Assembly (NCBI GenBank): GCA_010672425.1
Contig: JAAHGR010000015.1
Location: 12,145 to 45,828 of the forward strand
Length of the DNA: 33,684 nt
Reading direction: 5' to 3'
Origin: Symploca sp. SIO2E6
GTDB taxonomy: Bacteria > Cyanobacteriota > Cyanobacteriia > Cyanobacteriales > Coleofasciculaceae
Shown here: positions 8,561 through 16,816 of the stretch, in pieces
How the letters are laid out: each line of letters opens with the position of its first letter
How positions within the stretch are numbered: position 1 is the stretch's first letter
Notes under the pieces: generated by a model
Told to the model about the DNA's origin: nothing
Seen by the model: only the letters and a program-made list of their open reading frames with translations
Databases searched by the model: none
Program-made: the position numbers and the translations under genes

Positions 8561-8652
8561 CAAGAGTTTATTTATTCCATCAATTTTGAACTTTGTTTGC
8601 GTAGCATGGTAAGCGAAGCGAGGCAAACTTTGAATTCGCCATCAGACACTCA

Positions 8653-9420
8653 TTACTCTTCCCTTGGTCTCCCAGCAAAAGGACCGGTCATCAGAGTTGA
8701 CTGAATCAATTTTCCTAGAGATTCTGCTTTTGGTAATGACTCTTCAATTTTACCTAAAGGTTCAATGGGGATTTGAAAGCAAACCGCAACCCAAGGTACT
8801 CTTCTACGACGCAACTGAGCAAGTTGATCACTCCAAAACCAATGGCTGGGAACAGAATAACCTCCTTCTGGTGAAGCATACCATTGCACCATCGCAAAAG
8901 TCTGCTGTCCATTCCAGGCGCGAAATAAACGTGCTCTTACCTGAGCCATCGAGGTTGTCGGTTCTGAGGTTTCAGCAGTAAACAAGAGTTTGGTGTAGGA
9001 ATCTGTCTTCCATTTCCCATTTATTTGTCTTCTGGCGTAGGTTTGAAAAAATCCGTTGATATCTGCCCACTCAACCTGTGGTTGTGACTTAGGACCATTT
9101 TGGGGAAGTAGCAGCAGAATCACTGGTTTTTGCTTGTCTTGCTGGATTGTCTGAAAAGACCATTTATTACCACCAATACTCAAGGTTATCTGTTCTAAGG
9201 TTTGCCAATCAGGAATCTCCAGTCCTTGGTTGCGGATAGCTTTGATTTGCTTAAGGTTCGTTACTGATGGTAGCTTTGCCCAAGGCCAGTTTCCCTTCCA
9301 GTAACCAGGTACTGCCCCAACTCCCACTAGGACTAACAAAAAACCTACTACAGCAATTCTGGAAAGATAGACGCGGAGACGCGGGGACGCGGGGACGCGG
9401 GGAGATTGATTTTCATGCAT
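8653..9420 (-). CDS. Cyanoexosortase system-associated protein (EpsI-like)
   Basis: The protein has 255 residues. A membrane segment at about 20-38 is followed by VPGYWKGNWPW and a periplasmic region with GLEIPDWQTLEQ, LSIGGNKWSFQ, ILLLLPQNGP, QVEWADINGFF and a late SHWFW segment. This arrangement is that of the EpsI-like proteins that accompany cyanoexosortases, membrane proteases that process and sort PEP-CTERM-type proteins to the cell surface. The exosortase itself is not in the window. Residues 5-17 (QSPRVPASPRLRV) are encoded by an 8-bp GC-rich tandem repeat, so the N-terminal extension is probably not conserved. The ATG overlaps the stop of the upstream permease gene by eight bases (ATGCATGA), which supports this start and translational coupling. 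Confidence 0.75.
   Translation of the reverse strand: MHENQSPRVPASPRLRVYLSRIAVVGFLLVLVGVGAVPGYWKGNWPWAKLPSVTNLKQIKAIRNQGLEIPDWQTLEQITLSIGGNKWSFQTIQQDKQKPVILLLLPQNGPKSQPQVEWADINGFFQTYARRQINGKWKTDSYTKLLFTAETSEPTTSMAQVRARLFRAWNGQQTFAMVQWYASPEGGYSVPSHWFWSDQLAQLRRRRVPWVAVCFQIPIEPLGKIEESLPKAESLGKLIQSTLMTGPFAGRPREE
9370..9401. repeat. 8-bp tandem repeat (GACGCGGG) in the 5' end of a CDS
   Basis: Four copies (the first ending in A instead of G) lie within the first 20 codons of the exosortase-associated gene. The same unit, inverted, occurs in non-coding sequence at 25493-25523. Confidence 0.9.
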
Positions 9421-10432
9421 GGTGGCGAAAATACTGAATTCTGGGGTCTAGAAAAGCGTAAGAGATATCTACCAACAGATTGATGAGTACAAAAGCTACA
9501 GCGACAAAAACTACGCCCCCTTGTACCACAGGATAATCCCGTGCTAAAATCCCTTCGTAAATCCAGGAGCCAATTCCTGGCCAAGAGAAAATTGTTTCTG
9601 TGAGGATAGCTCCACCAAGGAGTTTACCAAACTGTAAACCAATAATGGTTACTACTGGTAACAGGGCATTTTTCAAGGCATGTTTCAAAATTACCCACCG
9701 TTCCAAAACCCCCTTGGCTCTTGCCGTGCGGATGTAGTCTTGTGAGAGTACCTCTAGCATGGCGCTGCGGGTAATGCGAGCCAGGATAGCCAGAGGAATT
9801 GTACTCAGGGTCAGTGCTGGTAAAATCAGGTGAGCCAGTACATCCATCAAGGCTGTCATATTTCCCTGGAGTAGGGTATCCAACAAATAAAAGCCAGTAA
9901 TTGGTTGGAAATTCAATCCTACCTCAACACTGATGCGTCCACTGGGAGGCAGCCAGTTTAAGTTAACAGCAAACAAATAGATAAGAAGCAGTCCCAGCCA
10001 GTAGACTGGCATGGAGACACCCAAAAGAGAGCCACTCATAGTTAGGTTATCCCAGGGACTATTTTTCCGCACTGCTGCCAAGACTCCAGTAGAAATACCC
10101 AACGCGATCGCGATTAACATTGCCACTAAGGATAACTCAAAAGTAGCAGGCCAGCGGGTCTGAATTTCCTCGGTTATGGGAATACCGCTGATAATGCTAG
10201 TGCCAAATTCCCAACGCAGCAAATTCCAGAGAAAAGCTAGATACTGTAAGGGTAGGGGTTCATTCAAACCCATCCTTTCTCTAAGGAGCTCCACTTGTTC
10301 AGGAGTAGCTCTCTCTCCCAGCATTACTACTGCTGGATCACCGGGAATTAAGTGCAAGAAACAGAAAACTAAGAGAGTAATTCCTAGTAGTACAGGTAGT
10401 AAGTTGAACAAGCGTCTAGTAATATAGCCCAC
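9413..10432 (-). CDS. ABC transporter permease, DppB/OppB type
   Basis: The protein has 339 residues with six predicted membrane helices and the family landmarks: ITRRLFNLLPVLLGITLLVF at the start, HLIPGDPA, the LRWEFGTS segment, the EAA-loop signature RTARAKGV, and a C-terminal FVLINLLVDISYAFLDPRI. It is one half of the membrane channel of a peptide/nickel/glutathione-type importer. The partner permease (DppC), ATPases and solute-binding protein are not here; cyanobacteria often scatter these genes. It is the first gene of a minus-strand run and overlaps the exosortase-associated gene by eight bases. Substrate is unknown. Confidence 0.93.
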   Translation of the reverse strand: MGYITRRLFNLLPVLLGITLLVFCFLHLIPGDPAVVMLGERATPEQVELLRERMGLNEPLPLQYLAFLWNLLRWEFGTSIISGIPITEEIQTRWPATFELSLVAMLIAIALGISTGVLAAVRKNSPWDNLTMSGSLLGVSMPVYWLGLLLIYLFAVNLNWLPPSGRISVEVGLNFQPITGFYLLDTLLQGNMTALMDVLAHLILPALTLSTIPLAILARITRSAMLEVLSQDYIRTARAKGVLERWVILKHALKNALLPVVTIIGLQFGKLLGGAILTETIFSWPGIGSWIYEGILARDYPVVQGGVVFVAVAFVLINLLVDISYAFLDPRIQYFRHHA

Positions 10433-10462
10433 ATTCGGCGTCCTCCAGTATCACACTACAGG

Positions 10463-10490
10463 TTTTAGATTTTAGATTTTAGATTTTAGA
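10463..10490. repeat. Heptamer array (TTTTAGA) upstream of the permease gene
   Basis: Four perfect copies of TTTTAGA. Further right, at about 10548-10580, is a partial copy of the GTAGGTTGGGTT-type dispersed repeat found complete near 16817, 17092 and 30144. Confidence 0.9.
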
Positions 10491-10605
10491 ATTGAATCAA
10501 TACAAGCCCAAGTCTTCTCTCAGGATAACCGAACACCCAAGGGCATTTGTGTTGGGTTATGAAGAAAGCTAACCCAACCTACGAAAACTGGATTCGCAAT
10601 GAGTA

Positions 10606-12087
10606 TCAAAAAAAGGAATGTAGTCTGGTACTAAGCAATTCACCTTTGCGAGAAAACACCTGAACCTGTAAGCTATTGAGGTCAGTTGTAACTCGCGTAA
10701 AATTATCTGTTGACCAGACATAATCAGCATTGACCACCTCATAGCTTACTTCTGATGTAGTGGGTAGCTTACCACTTAAAATAAAAGACAGAGCTTGAGG
10801 ATGGGGATAAGGCCAAAAGAAAGAAGAAGAAATAATTGAAATTATCTTAAAATCCGGGTCATCGGGACTGACTAATTCTGCTGACATGGAAGCATGTACA
10901 TCTCCTGAGAGGAAGACCACTCGCTTGATGTGCTCCTGTCGAATCAACTCCAGAATCTCAGTCCTTTGCTGAGGAAACCCTGCCCATTTATCCTCACTAC
11001 CCGATTTTAAATCTGGAAAAAATGGCACTGCTGAAACCACAAACTTGACTCTACCTGAGTCATTAGCCAGCCACTCCTTCAGAGCTGATAACTGTTCGGT
11101 ACTGATGATTTCTCTCTCTGGTAGGTTTTGACTCAGATAACGCTCAGTTCTGGTATCTGTAACAAAAAAATCACTACAACCGTCACTGTAATTATACCAA
11201 AGCTTTGTCGCTACACCAGTAATCCGATTACCGGATACTGCAAATAGAGGACTATGACTAAGTTGATAGGTGAGATAGGAGTGAATTGCTGCTGGGTACT
11301 TAGTTACCCAATCCTTTTGGGAACTATTTGATGGCCAGTTATCTTCAATTTCATGATCATCAAGGGTCATATAGGTAGGAACACGACTCATTAATTCCCT
11401 GATGTAGGGCTGAGAAAATACATCCTGATAGCGGCGATTGTATTCATCTAGTGTAGTATCAGCCTGCACAACATTCAAGTCATCAGCATAAATCTGGTCT
11501 CCAAGCATCAGCAGCTGGTTGATAGTTTCTCCCCCATTCATTTGTTCAAGTATTGTTCTAAAGATCTTATCTCCTCGATCATCAAACCAAGAACCGCCAA
11601 ATAAACGCAACAAATAGCGACAGGAACCAAAGATAAAGGCACGAGCACGGAGATTATCAGCAGAAGCAGTGGTGAATTTTGCCCGGTTAGCTTGGCTCCA
11701 ATCAAGAGCATAGTCTGAACCGAACGCTTCTAGTTCTAGTTCCGAGAAAAACCAACCCATTTGATACTCATATTCAGTTTCAGGCAATAAATCACTGAAG
11801 ACAATAACTCCAGTCATATCAAAGTTAGGGCTCATTTTAAAGAATTTCGGCTCACTAAACTGAGAAGCACCTACAGGACGTAACCTGGCAACTCCGAAAC
11901 ATCTTCTAGGGACAAGAGTACCCTGATTGGGCAACCCCAAGGGTATCCAGGAAAAGATTCTGTTACCAAACTGGGATGAATCCTTCAAGCGTCGGGTGAT
12001 TTTGAGTCTACCTCGTCCCCAAATACGAACAGAGTTAGCACTAGTTGCTCCGACAATTGGTCCAACTGTCAAGGGATTTACTTGCAT
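10606..12087 (-). CDS. PhoD-like metallophosphatase
   Basis: The protein has 493 residues. It has an N-terminal beta domain (about 1-140; VGPIVGATSANSVRIWGRG) and a metallophosphoesterase core with the PhoD order of motifs: FGSCRY (153-158), LGDQIYADD (195-203), TLDDHEIEDNW (241-251) and LSGDVHAS (393-400). These supply the metal-binding aspartate, asparagine and histidine residues. PhoD enzymes hydrolyse phosphodiesters and monoesters using Ca2+ and Fe3+. Most PhoD proteins have a Tat signal; this one has none visible, so it may act in the cytosol or leave by another route. No Pho box was recognised upstream. It is a single-gene unit. Confidence 0.85.
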   Translation of the reverse strand: MQVNPLTVGPIVGATSANSVRIWGRGRLKITRRLKDSSQFGNRIFSWIPLGLPNQGTLVPRRCFGVARLRPVGASQFSEPKFFKMSPNFDMTGVIVFSDLLPETEYEYQMGWFFSELELEAFGSDYALDWSQANRAKFTTASADNLRARAFIFGSCRYLLRLFGGSWFDDRGDKIFRTILEQMNGGETINQLLMLGDQIYADDLNVVQADTTLDEYNRRYQDVFSQPYIRELMSRVPTYMTLDDHEIEDNWPSNSSQKDWVTKYPAAIHSYLTYQLSHSPLFAVSGNRITGVATKLWYNYSDGCSDFFVTDTRTERYLSQNLPEREIISTEQLSALKEWLANDSGRVKFVVSAVPFFPDLKSGSEDKWAGFPQQRTEILELIRQEHIKRVVFLSGDVHASMSAELVSPDDPDFKIISIISSSFFWPYPHPQALSFILSGKLPTTSEVSYEVVNADYVWSTDNFTRVTTDLNSLQVQVFSRKGELLSTRLHSFF

Positions 12088-12105
12088 ATAAAAGCCTAGT
12101 TATAG

Positions 12106-12167
12106 GGTGGGCATTGCTTATCAACATGTGAGCAATTACTAGGGAAGTTAGACAAGCAATGCCCACC
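12106..12167. repeat. 62-bp inverted repeat (GGTGGGCATTGCTT arms)
   Basis: Perfect 14 bp arms at 12106-12119 and 12154-12167 surround 34 bp. It looks like a small dispersed element of the GTGGGCATTGC type. Confidence 0.7.
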
Positions 12168-12180
12168 ACAGCCGTGAAGT

Positions 12181-12274
12181 TATAGCAACCGCCACAACGG
12201 TTAGGACAATAAGTTTAGCTCAAAATAATAAAAGATGTTAATCTGATGTCCTAATGACTCTGGCGGATGCTATA
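12181..12274. repeat. Possible 94-bp miniature element with TATAGCAACCGCCA ends
   Basis: The left end TATAGCAACCGCCA matches the complement of the right end TGGCGGATGCTATA at 13 of 14 bases. TA flanks both tips, as expected for IS630/Tc1-mariner-type target duplication. No transposase is present, so it would be non-autonomous. Confidence 0.5.
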
Positions 12275-12288
12275 TTATAGCATATAAT
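12268..12288 (+). promoter_or_regulatory. Palindrome and -10-like hexamer ahead of the hydrolase gene
   Basis: TGCTATA-T-TATAGCA (12268-12282) is a perfect palindrome, followed by TATAAT at 12283-12288. No good -35 box is seen at the usual spacing, so the promoter is tentative. It lies 57 bp upstream of the ATG. Confidence 0.35.
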
Positions 12289-12345
12289 GAACAGACTCTG
12301 ATAAATTCGGATTCTTCAGCCAGCAATCAGTCAAGGGGATTAAGT

Positions 12346-13377
12346 ATGGCTTTTGAATGGAATGACTTTGTGCTGAAGCTTAAAAACACTGAGATTGAAT
12401 TTCAGCACTTAAAAAAAGCGCAGCTTGCCCAAGCTATCCTCGAGTCGGGACGAGGTACGTCTGATTTGTTCAAGTTGCACGGTAATCCTTTTGGGATGAA
12501 GTATCGTCCTGAAATTAGAGCAATAGCAATTCCTGTTACCTATACAGCAAGTAATGGCGTAGAAGACATTTACTGCAAGTTTGAAACCCTTCAAGATGCT
12601 GTTGATGGGTATTGGGTTTTTATTGATCGACCTGTGTATTCTGGATGGCGTACAAGTATTGCTTCTCCTGAAGAGTACATAGAATTCATTGCCTTTGCTG
12701 GTTACATTGGTGGCAATTCCGAAGCCAAGCAGGCATATGTTGATAAAGTGATACGTCTGTTTGAAGAAGCATCAGAACTTCTCAAGGTTTCACCGGACTC
12801 CAACACGGAAGCAATTTGGCAAAAAAATGGCGTTCTTCTTGAGATTGGTCACGGTACATTACCAAGTGGTACGTTTGACCCAGGTGCAGTCGGTGTCAAC
12901 TCAAAGAACGAATATGAACTGAACGTGATTGCAGCAAGAGCGGCGCAAAATATTATTAGGAGGGCTGGTGTACCTTGTGATGTCACGGATGCAGTTGCAA
13001 GTCTCTATACCATTGGCAGGCGAGCCGCTGGATACGACGTGTTTTGCTCAATTCACCACAATAGTGCTTCAGGTCGTGCTCAAGGTGCAGAAGTTCTCGT
13101 TCATGATCGCAAAGCAGACCCTGAAGATTTAATGCTCTCGAGAATGATGAGTGCGGAAATTGCATCGGAATTAGGTATACGAGACCGCATCGCAGGAGGG
13201 CGAAATCCCCGGCTGCGATTGGGAGTGTTGAGTGGGGCAGAAGACACTGATGTTTGAGTTGCAGTACTAGCTGAGGTTTATTTCATTCATGTTCGTGTGC
13301 CTGATGTCATTGACTGGAGTACAAGGGGTGGGCAAGCAATAGGTAGAGCAATTTTGGATTGGCTAAGAGCTAATTAG
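12346..13377 (+). pseudogene. Bifunctional peptidoglycan hydrolase (glucosaminidase + amidase), interrupted by an in-frame TGA
   Basis: The intact frame encodes 303 residues up to TGA at 13255-13257. Residues 1-145 look like an endo-beta-N-acetylglucosaminidase domain (QAILESGRGTSDL with the probable catalytic E33; GNPFGMK). Residues 163-303 are an N-acetylmuramoyl-L-alanine amidase (Amidase_3) with zinc ligands H169 (EIGHGT), E189 and H237 (SIHHNS). After the TGA the same frame stays open to TAG at 13375-13377 and reads on with VAVLAEVYFI, which is the expected AVLxExxFI strand carrying the catalytic glutamate. The likely change is CGA to TGA. The amidase should therefore be inactive unless the stop is read through; the glucosaminidase half may still work. 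A sequencing error is the alternative. Confidence 0.75.
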
Positions 13378-13409
13378 GGTTAAGTCTTGGTGCTCTTGTG
13401 GAACTTTGG

Positions 13410-13428
13410 AACGGGCATCTTGCCCGTT
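13410..13428. terminator. Hairpin AACGGGCA-TCT-TGCCCGTT between convergent genes
   Basis: A perfect eight-base stem with a three-base loop lies between the hydrolase (+) and murE (-). There is no U-tract on either side, so it may be a dispersed repeat that also serves as a transcription barrier. A related hairpin, GGGAGCA-TCT-TGCTCCC, occurs at 25321-25337. Confidence 0.45.
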
Positions 13429-13441
13429 CAATCTAAGTTGG

Positions 13442-14935
13442 TTAAAATCGCTCAGCTAAAGCCTCTCTTGCTTGCTCTCGATCATCAAAGTGGATTTTTT
13501 CAGTACCCAGAATTTGATAGTCTTCATGTCCTTTACCGGCAATTAACACCCCATCTCCCGGCTGAGCCTGTAAGATAGCGTTGCGGATGGCAGTGGCGCG
13601 ATCGCTTATTACTATTGGTTCTATAGTGGCAGGAATACCTGCTAAAATATCCTGCAAGATTTTTTCTGGGTCTTCTGTACGAGGGTTATCGGAAGTTACC
13701 ACCGGCACATCAGATAGTTCTGCGGCAATTTTACCCATTTGAGGACGCTTGGTGCGATCGCGATCGCCTCCACAACCAAAGACACAAATTATCTTACCTT
13801 TAATAAAGGGTCGTGCTGCGGTAAGCATATTCTGTAAACTATCTGGGGTGTGAGCATAATCGACAATCACACTAATCTCCTGTTTCGGCTGGATTTCGAC
13901 TCGTTCCATCCTTCCAGGTACACCGGGAAATTTTGGTAGTGCTGCTACGATACAATCTAAATCTAGACCTAAATGGAGAGCAGCTCCTACTGCTGCTAGC
14001 ATATTGGCAATATTAAACTGACCAACTAAAGGTAAACTAAAGGGTGCTTCCCCTGCGATGGTATGCAGTTTACCACTGACTCCATTGGGCTCATAGTTCA
14101 AATCACTAGTCCACAAGTCGGCGGCTGAATTATTCACACTGTAGCTCCAGACTTGCTCTGCATCCAACTTTTCGATTAACCTTTTACCATAAGGGTCATC
14201 GGCATTAATGACTGCTCTACCCTGAAGATAATCAGGACTAAACAATAGCGCCTTGGCGGCGAAATAATCCTCTAAGTCCCGGTGGAAGTCTAAATGGTCT
14301 TGGGTAAGATTAGTAAATACCGCAACTTCAAAAGGACAACCCAGGACTCGACTTTGCGCCAAGGCATGAGAACTCACTTCCATCACCGCCAGCTGGCATC
14401 CGGCTGTGACTGCGGCACTAAGCTGCTGTTGTAATTCCACAGCAAAGGGTGTAGTATAAGCTGCCGTTTGCTCAAAACCTGGCCAGCGAGTATAGAGTGT
14501 ACCAAATAGCGCAGTTGGTTGCGGTGGCTGGGCACAAGAGAGCAGATATTCAATCAGGAGGGTAGTGGTAGTTTTACCGTTAGTACCAGTAACTCCCACT
14601 AGTTGTAGCTGCTGAGCCGGGTAGCCGTAGAAACCGGTTGCTGCTTGAGCACAAGCTGTAGTTATGTTTTCTGCTGTAACGACACAAGCATTCCCCTGGG
14701 GAGGACATTTAGCCGCAGCCTGAGGAGAAACTATAGCAGCGATCGCACCTGAAGCGATCGCACTTTCCCAAAATTCCCCACCATCTACCCGGGTTCCCTG
14801 CATACCAATAAATAAATCCCCTGGTTGGCAGGCATGGGAATTGGTAGAGAGTCCCTTCACCTCCTCATCTAATGCTGGATGGCTGGGTATTGCCACAATA
14901 TTGCTAATTTTAGCTAATAATTCGCGTAACTTCAT
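13442..14935 (-). CDS. murE: UDP-N-acetylmuramoyl-L-alanyl-D-glutamate--2,6-diaminopimelate ligase (MurE)
   Basis: The enzyme adds meso-diaminopimelate to UDP-MurNAc-L-Ala-D-Glu in the cytoplasmic stage of peptidoglycan synthesis, using ATP. It has 497 residues with the Mur ligase order: N-terminal UMAG-binding domain (LSTNSHACQPGDLFIGM), P-loop GVTGTNGKTTT (114-124), a probable carbamylated lysine in YFAAKALLF (K228), VDYAHTPDSL, and DNPRTEDP (416-423), the motif that selects meso-DAP over lysine. The frame extends upstream to 15031, but ATG 14935 is preferred because GGAG precedes it and the length then matches the family. The gene directly upstream on the same strand encodes a thioredoxin-fold protein, 181 bp away. 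Confidence 0.97.
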   Translation of the reverse strand: MKLRELLAKISNIVAIPSHPALDEEVKGLSTNSHACQPGDLFIGMQGTRVDGGEFWESAIASGAIAAIVSPQAAAKCPPQGNACVVTAENITTACAQAATGFYGYPAQQLQLVGVTGTNGKTTTTLLIEYLLSCAQPPQPTALFGTLYTRWPGFEQTAAYTTPFAVELQQQLSAAVTAGCQLAVMEVSSHALAQSRVLGCPFEVAVFTNLTQDHLDFHRDLEDYFAAKALLFSPDYLQGRAVINADDPYGKRLIEKLDAEQVWSYSVNNSAADLWTSDLNYEPNGVSGKLHTIAGEAPFSLPLVGQFNIANMLAAVGAALHLGLDLDCIVAALPKFPGVPGRMERVEIQPKQEISVIVDYAHTPDSLQNMLTAARPFIKGKIICVFGCGGDRDRTKRPQMGKIAAELSDVPVVTSDNPRTEDPEKILQDILAGIPATIEPIVISDRATAIRNAILQAQPGDGVLIAGKGHEDYQILGTEKIHFDDREQAREALAERF

Positions 14936-14971
14936 TGGAGCAACTCCTGATCCTTGATATTTTTTACAAAC

Positions 14972-15024
14972 AGCGGCGGGAAGTCCATTCCTTCCAGGGG
15001 TGGGAAGAATAGCCACCCGCCGCT
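14972..15024. repeat. Inverted repeat in the murE leader (AGCGGCGGG arms)
   Basis: AGCGGCGGG at 14972-14980 pairs with CCCGCCGCT at 15016-15024, and a second stem (ATTCCTTCC with GGGAAGAAT) lies inside. On the minus strand this would form a long stem-loop about 40 bases ahead of the murE start. It could be a small mobile element or an RNA structure. Beside it (15030-15060) are degenerate GTCATTAGTCATTGGTCATT repeats. Confidence 0.6.
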
Positions 15025-15116
15025 TTGTCATTAGTCATTGGTCATTTGTCCTTTGTAGGCTTTGACTAATGACGCTTGTATCCCACGTAATGCAAGTATG
15101 GGATGAGCTTAACTGC

Positions 15117-15389
15117 TTATTTTGCCTCATCTCCTGGTAAATATTTCTGTAATATTCGCTTCAATTGGGGTATATTAACCCGGGGAGAAGGGCGAGGTAG
15201 CATTTCCTCCTTACCGTCCTTATTGCGGCATAGTACCGGTACTTCATACTGATAAGCACTGAACCAATCCTCCCTAGTGGTAATATCTCGTACCTCTAGC
15301 TCAAGATTCAAGCCTTGAATCTGTTCTAGTTTTTCTTGTAGTCCCTCGCACAAATGGCAACCGGGTTTGCTGTAAAGAATTAATTGCAT
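15117..15389 (-). CDS. Glutaredoxin-like thioredoxin-fold protein
   Basis: The protein is 90 residues. It begins MQLILYSKPGCHLCEGL, a beta strand followed by a CxxC redox centre (C10, C13), and has a cis-proline context in EVPVLCRN and a C-terminal helix. This fits the small glutaredoxin-like (DUF836) family of cyanobacteria. It may act in thiol-disulfide exchange; the partner is unknown. It is read in the same direction as murE and could share a transcript, although an inverted repeat lies between them. It is intact. Confidence 0.85.
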   Translation of the reverse strand: MQLILYSKPGCHLCEGLQEKLEQIQGLNLELEVRDITTREDWFSAYQYEVPVLCRNKDGKEEMLPRPSPRVNIPQLKRILQKYLPGDEAK

Positions 15390-15429
15390 ATTGTTAAGAA
15401 TATGTTAGATACTTAGATATTGATCATAA

Positions 15430-16479
15430 TCAAACTCCACTACCGATAAAGCGATCAGATTGGGCAAGTTCTTCATCCAGTGTTGTAATATCCCCAATTT
15501 CGTCAATTGAATCTCCTTGCTTGACCACAACACAGTCACCTGAGAAGTGTAAGCAAAAGAACCGAGAGTTGAATTGTGCATTTTTCTGATCAGTCATTAA
15601 TATCTCAAGCTCACGCAGCAGAAATAGACTATGAGTAGCAAGAAATACTTGGATACCTGTTTTACTTAGACTCACGATACTCCGAGCTACTTGTTTAATG
15701 AGAAGCGGATTGAGATTTGCCTCAGGCTCATCCCAGAATAAGAAACCCTTGTCCATTAATACTCCAGTTGCAATTAAACGAGCCAACATTGCTAACTTAC
15801 GCTGGCCTTCTGCAACCAGGGGCATCTCAAATCGACCACGCTCATTCTTCAAATAAAAACGCCCATTCTTATCTAGATAAATTGAGCCACCCATTGCTTG
15901 TTCAAGGGGAGCTAACAATTCTTGAATTTTTTTCTCCTTAGGTCCTCGCTGTAAAGGAGCACCTAGGAGTATACAAGTGTCCCGCCAAGTCTCTTCAAAT
16001 TCAAGGTAATGACCTTCGTACACTGCAACAAAATTTGGGAAAATACTAAGCAGCTCACGAGTTGGAATATAGGCTGGTGAAGTGTCAAGCCAAGCTTCTG
16101 AGATTTGCTCTATTAGCACTTCGGTTTTACTGTTTGTTGAAAAACTAAATTCAAAATTGAACTGGTCATCTTCAAATCTCAGCTTAATGTCACATCTCTC
16201 ACGTCCTTGCTTTCGTCGAGCAAGCCGTCCCAGAGATTGAGGCCGAAATACATTGATCAGCTTCTCTGCTAGACGAATTTGCATTAAGGATTTTGTTGGT
16301 GTATTGTTTGTTGGCTTGCGGCTTTCTTCCCAACTGGTTGCCAGTGCTGAATAGGCTACTTGAAGAAGATGCGTCTTCCCCGATCCGTTTTCTCCAACTA
16401 TTACATTTAGATATTTGGAGAATCGGAGATCTGCACGAGGGAAAACCGTGAAGTTTTTAATGCTTAGGTTATTTAGCAT
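15430..16479 (-). CDS. AAA-family ATPase of the RecF/SMC-like OLD class without nuclease domain
   Basis: The protein has 349 residues. Walker A is GENGSGKT (29-36), an ABC-type signature lies in [11 protein letters not shown] (222-232), Walker B is [13 protein letters not shown] (D250, E251), and the switch histidine is in ATHS (281-284). This is the AAA_15/AAA_21 type found in RecF-like and OLD-like proteins. There is no TOPRIM domain, and no obvious nuclease or effector gene is adjacent, so a complete OLD, Gabija or PARIS system is not supported. The start [13 protein letters not shown] is typical of the class. The role may be DNA repair or phage defence; it stands at the edge of the accessory island. 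Confidence 0.8.
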   Translation of the reverse strand: MLNNLSIKNFTVFPRADLRFSKYLNVIVGENGSGKTHLLQVAYSALATSWEESRKPTNNTPTKSLMQIRLAEKLINVFRPQSLGRLARRKQGRERCDIKLRFEDDQFNFEFSFSTNSKTEVLIEQISEAWLDTSPAYIPTRELLSIFPNFVAVYEGHYLEFEETWRDTCILLGAPLQRGPKEKKIQELLAPLEQAMGGSIYLDKNGRFYLKNERGRFEMPLVAEGQRKLAMLARLIATGVLMDKGFLFWDEPEANLNPLLIKQVARSIVSLSKTGIQVFLATHSLFLLRELEILMTDQKNAQFNSRFFCLHFSGDCVVVKQGDSIDEIGDITTLDEELAQSDRFIGSGV

Positions 16480-16523
16480 CGATTACTATATGCCTGAATC
16501 TATTGAGCTAGAAGCTGAAGTCA

Positions 16524-16639
16524 TACCAAATCCGGTTTAGTCACACCCGTTTTGAGACAATCGCTAAACCCAGTAGAGACGTTGCATGCAACGTCTCTAC
16601 TGGGTGGATATAGCGTGTTTATGTATACCGGATTTGGTA
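16524..16639. mobile_element. Miniature element, TACCAAATCCGG family (copy with 36-bp central palindrome)
   Basis: The ends TACCAAATCCGG and CCGGATTTGGTA are perfect complements. The element is flanked by TCA on both sides (16521-16523 and 16640-16642), a 3-bp target duplication. The centre (16569-16604) is a perfect 36-bp palindrome with core GTTGCATGCAAC. There is no coding capacity. The TNA-type 3-bp duplication fits mobilisation by an IS5/IS1031-type transposase, which is inference. Confidence 0.8.
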
Positions 16640-16816
16640 TCATATTACATATTCTTACATCTACTCCTTTTGTGGATTGTATCCTTCTTTCCCAAGAATT
16701 ACGCGAACTTCCCATGATTGCTGGCATCTAAGCCGTTAAGCACCGTACTCTGGGAATCCTCTACATTGGTAAAACCAGAACACTACGCGATCGCAGATAT
16801 TGTAGTTCTTGTAGTA

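Noticed and set aside
14936-15031. 32-residue N-terminal extension of MurE
   Set aside because: It crosses the inverted repeat in the leader; the ATG at 14935 has a ribosome binding site and gives the normal length.
15430-16479. Complete OLD, Gabija or PARIS defence system
   Set aside because: The ATPase has no TOPRIM domain and the neighbouring genes are a glutaredoxin-like gene and repeats, with no effector.
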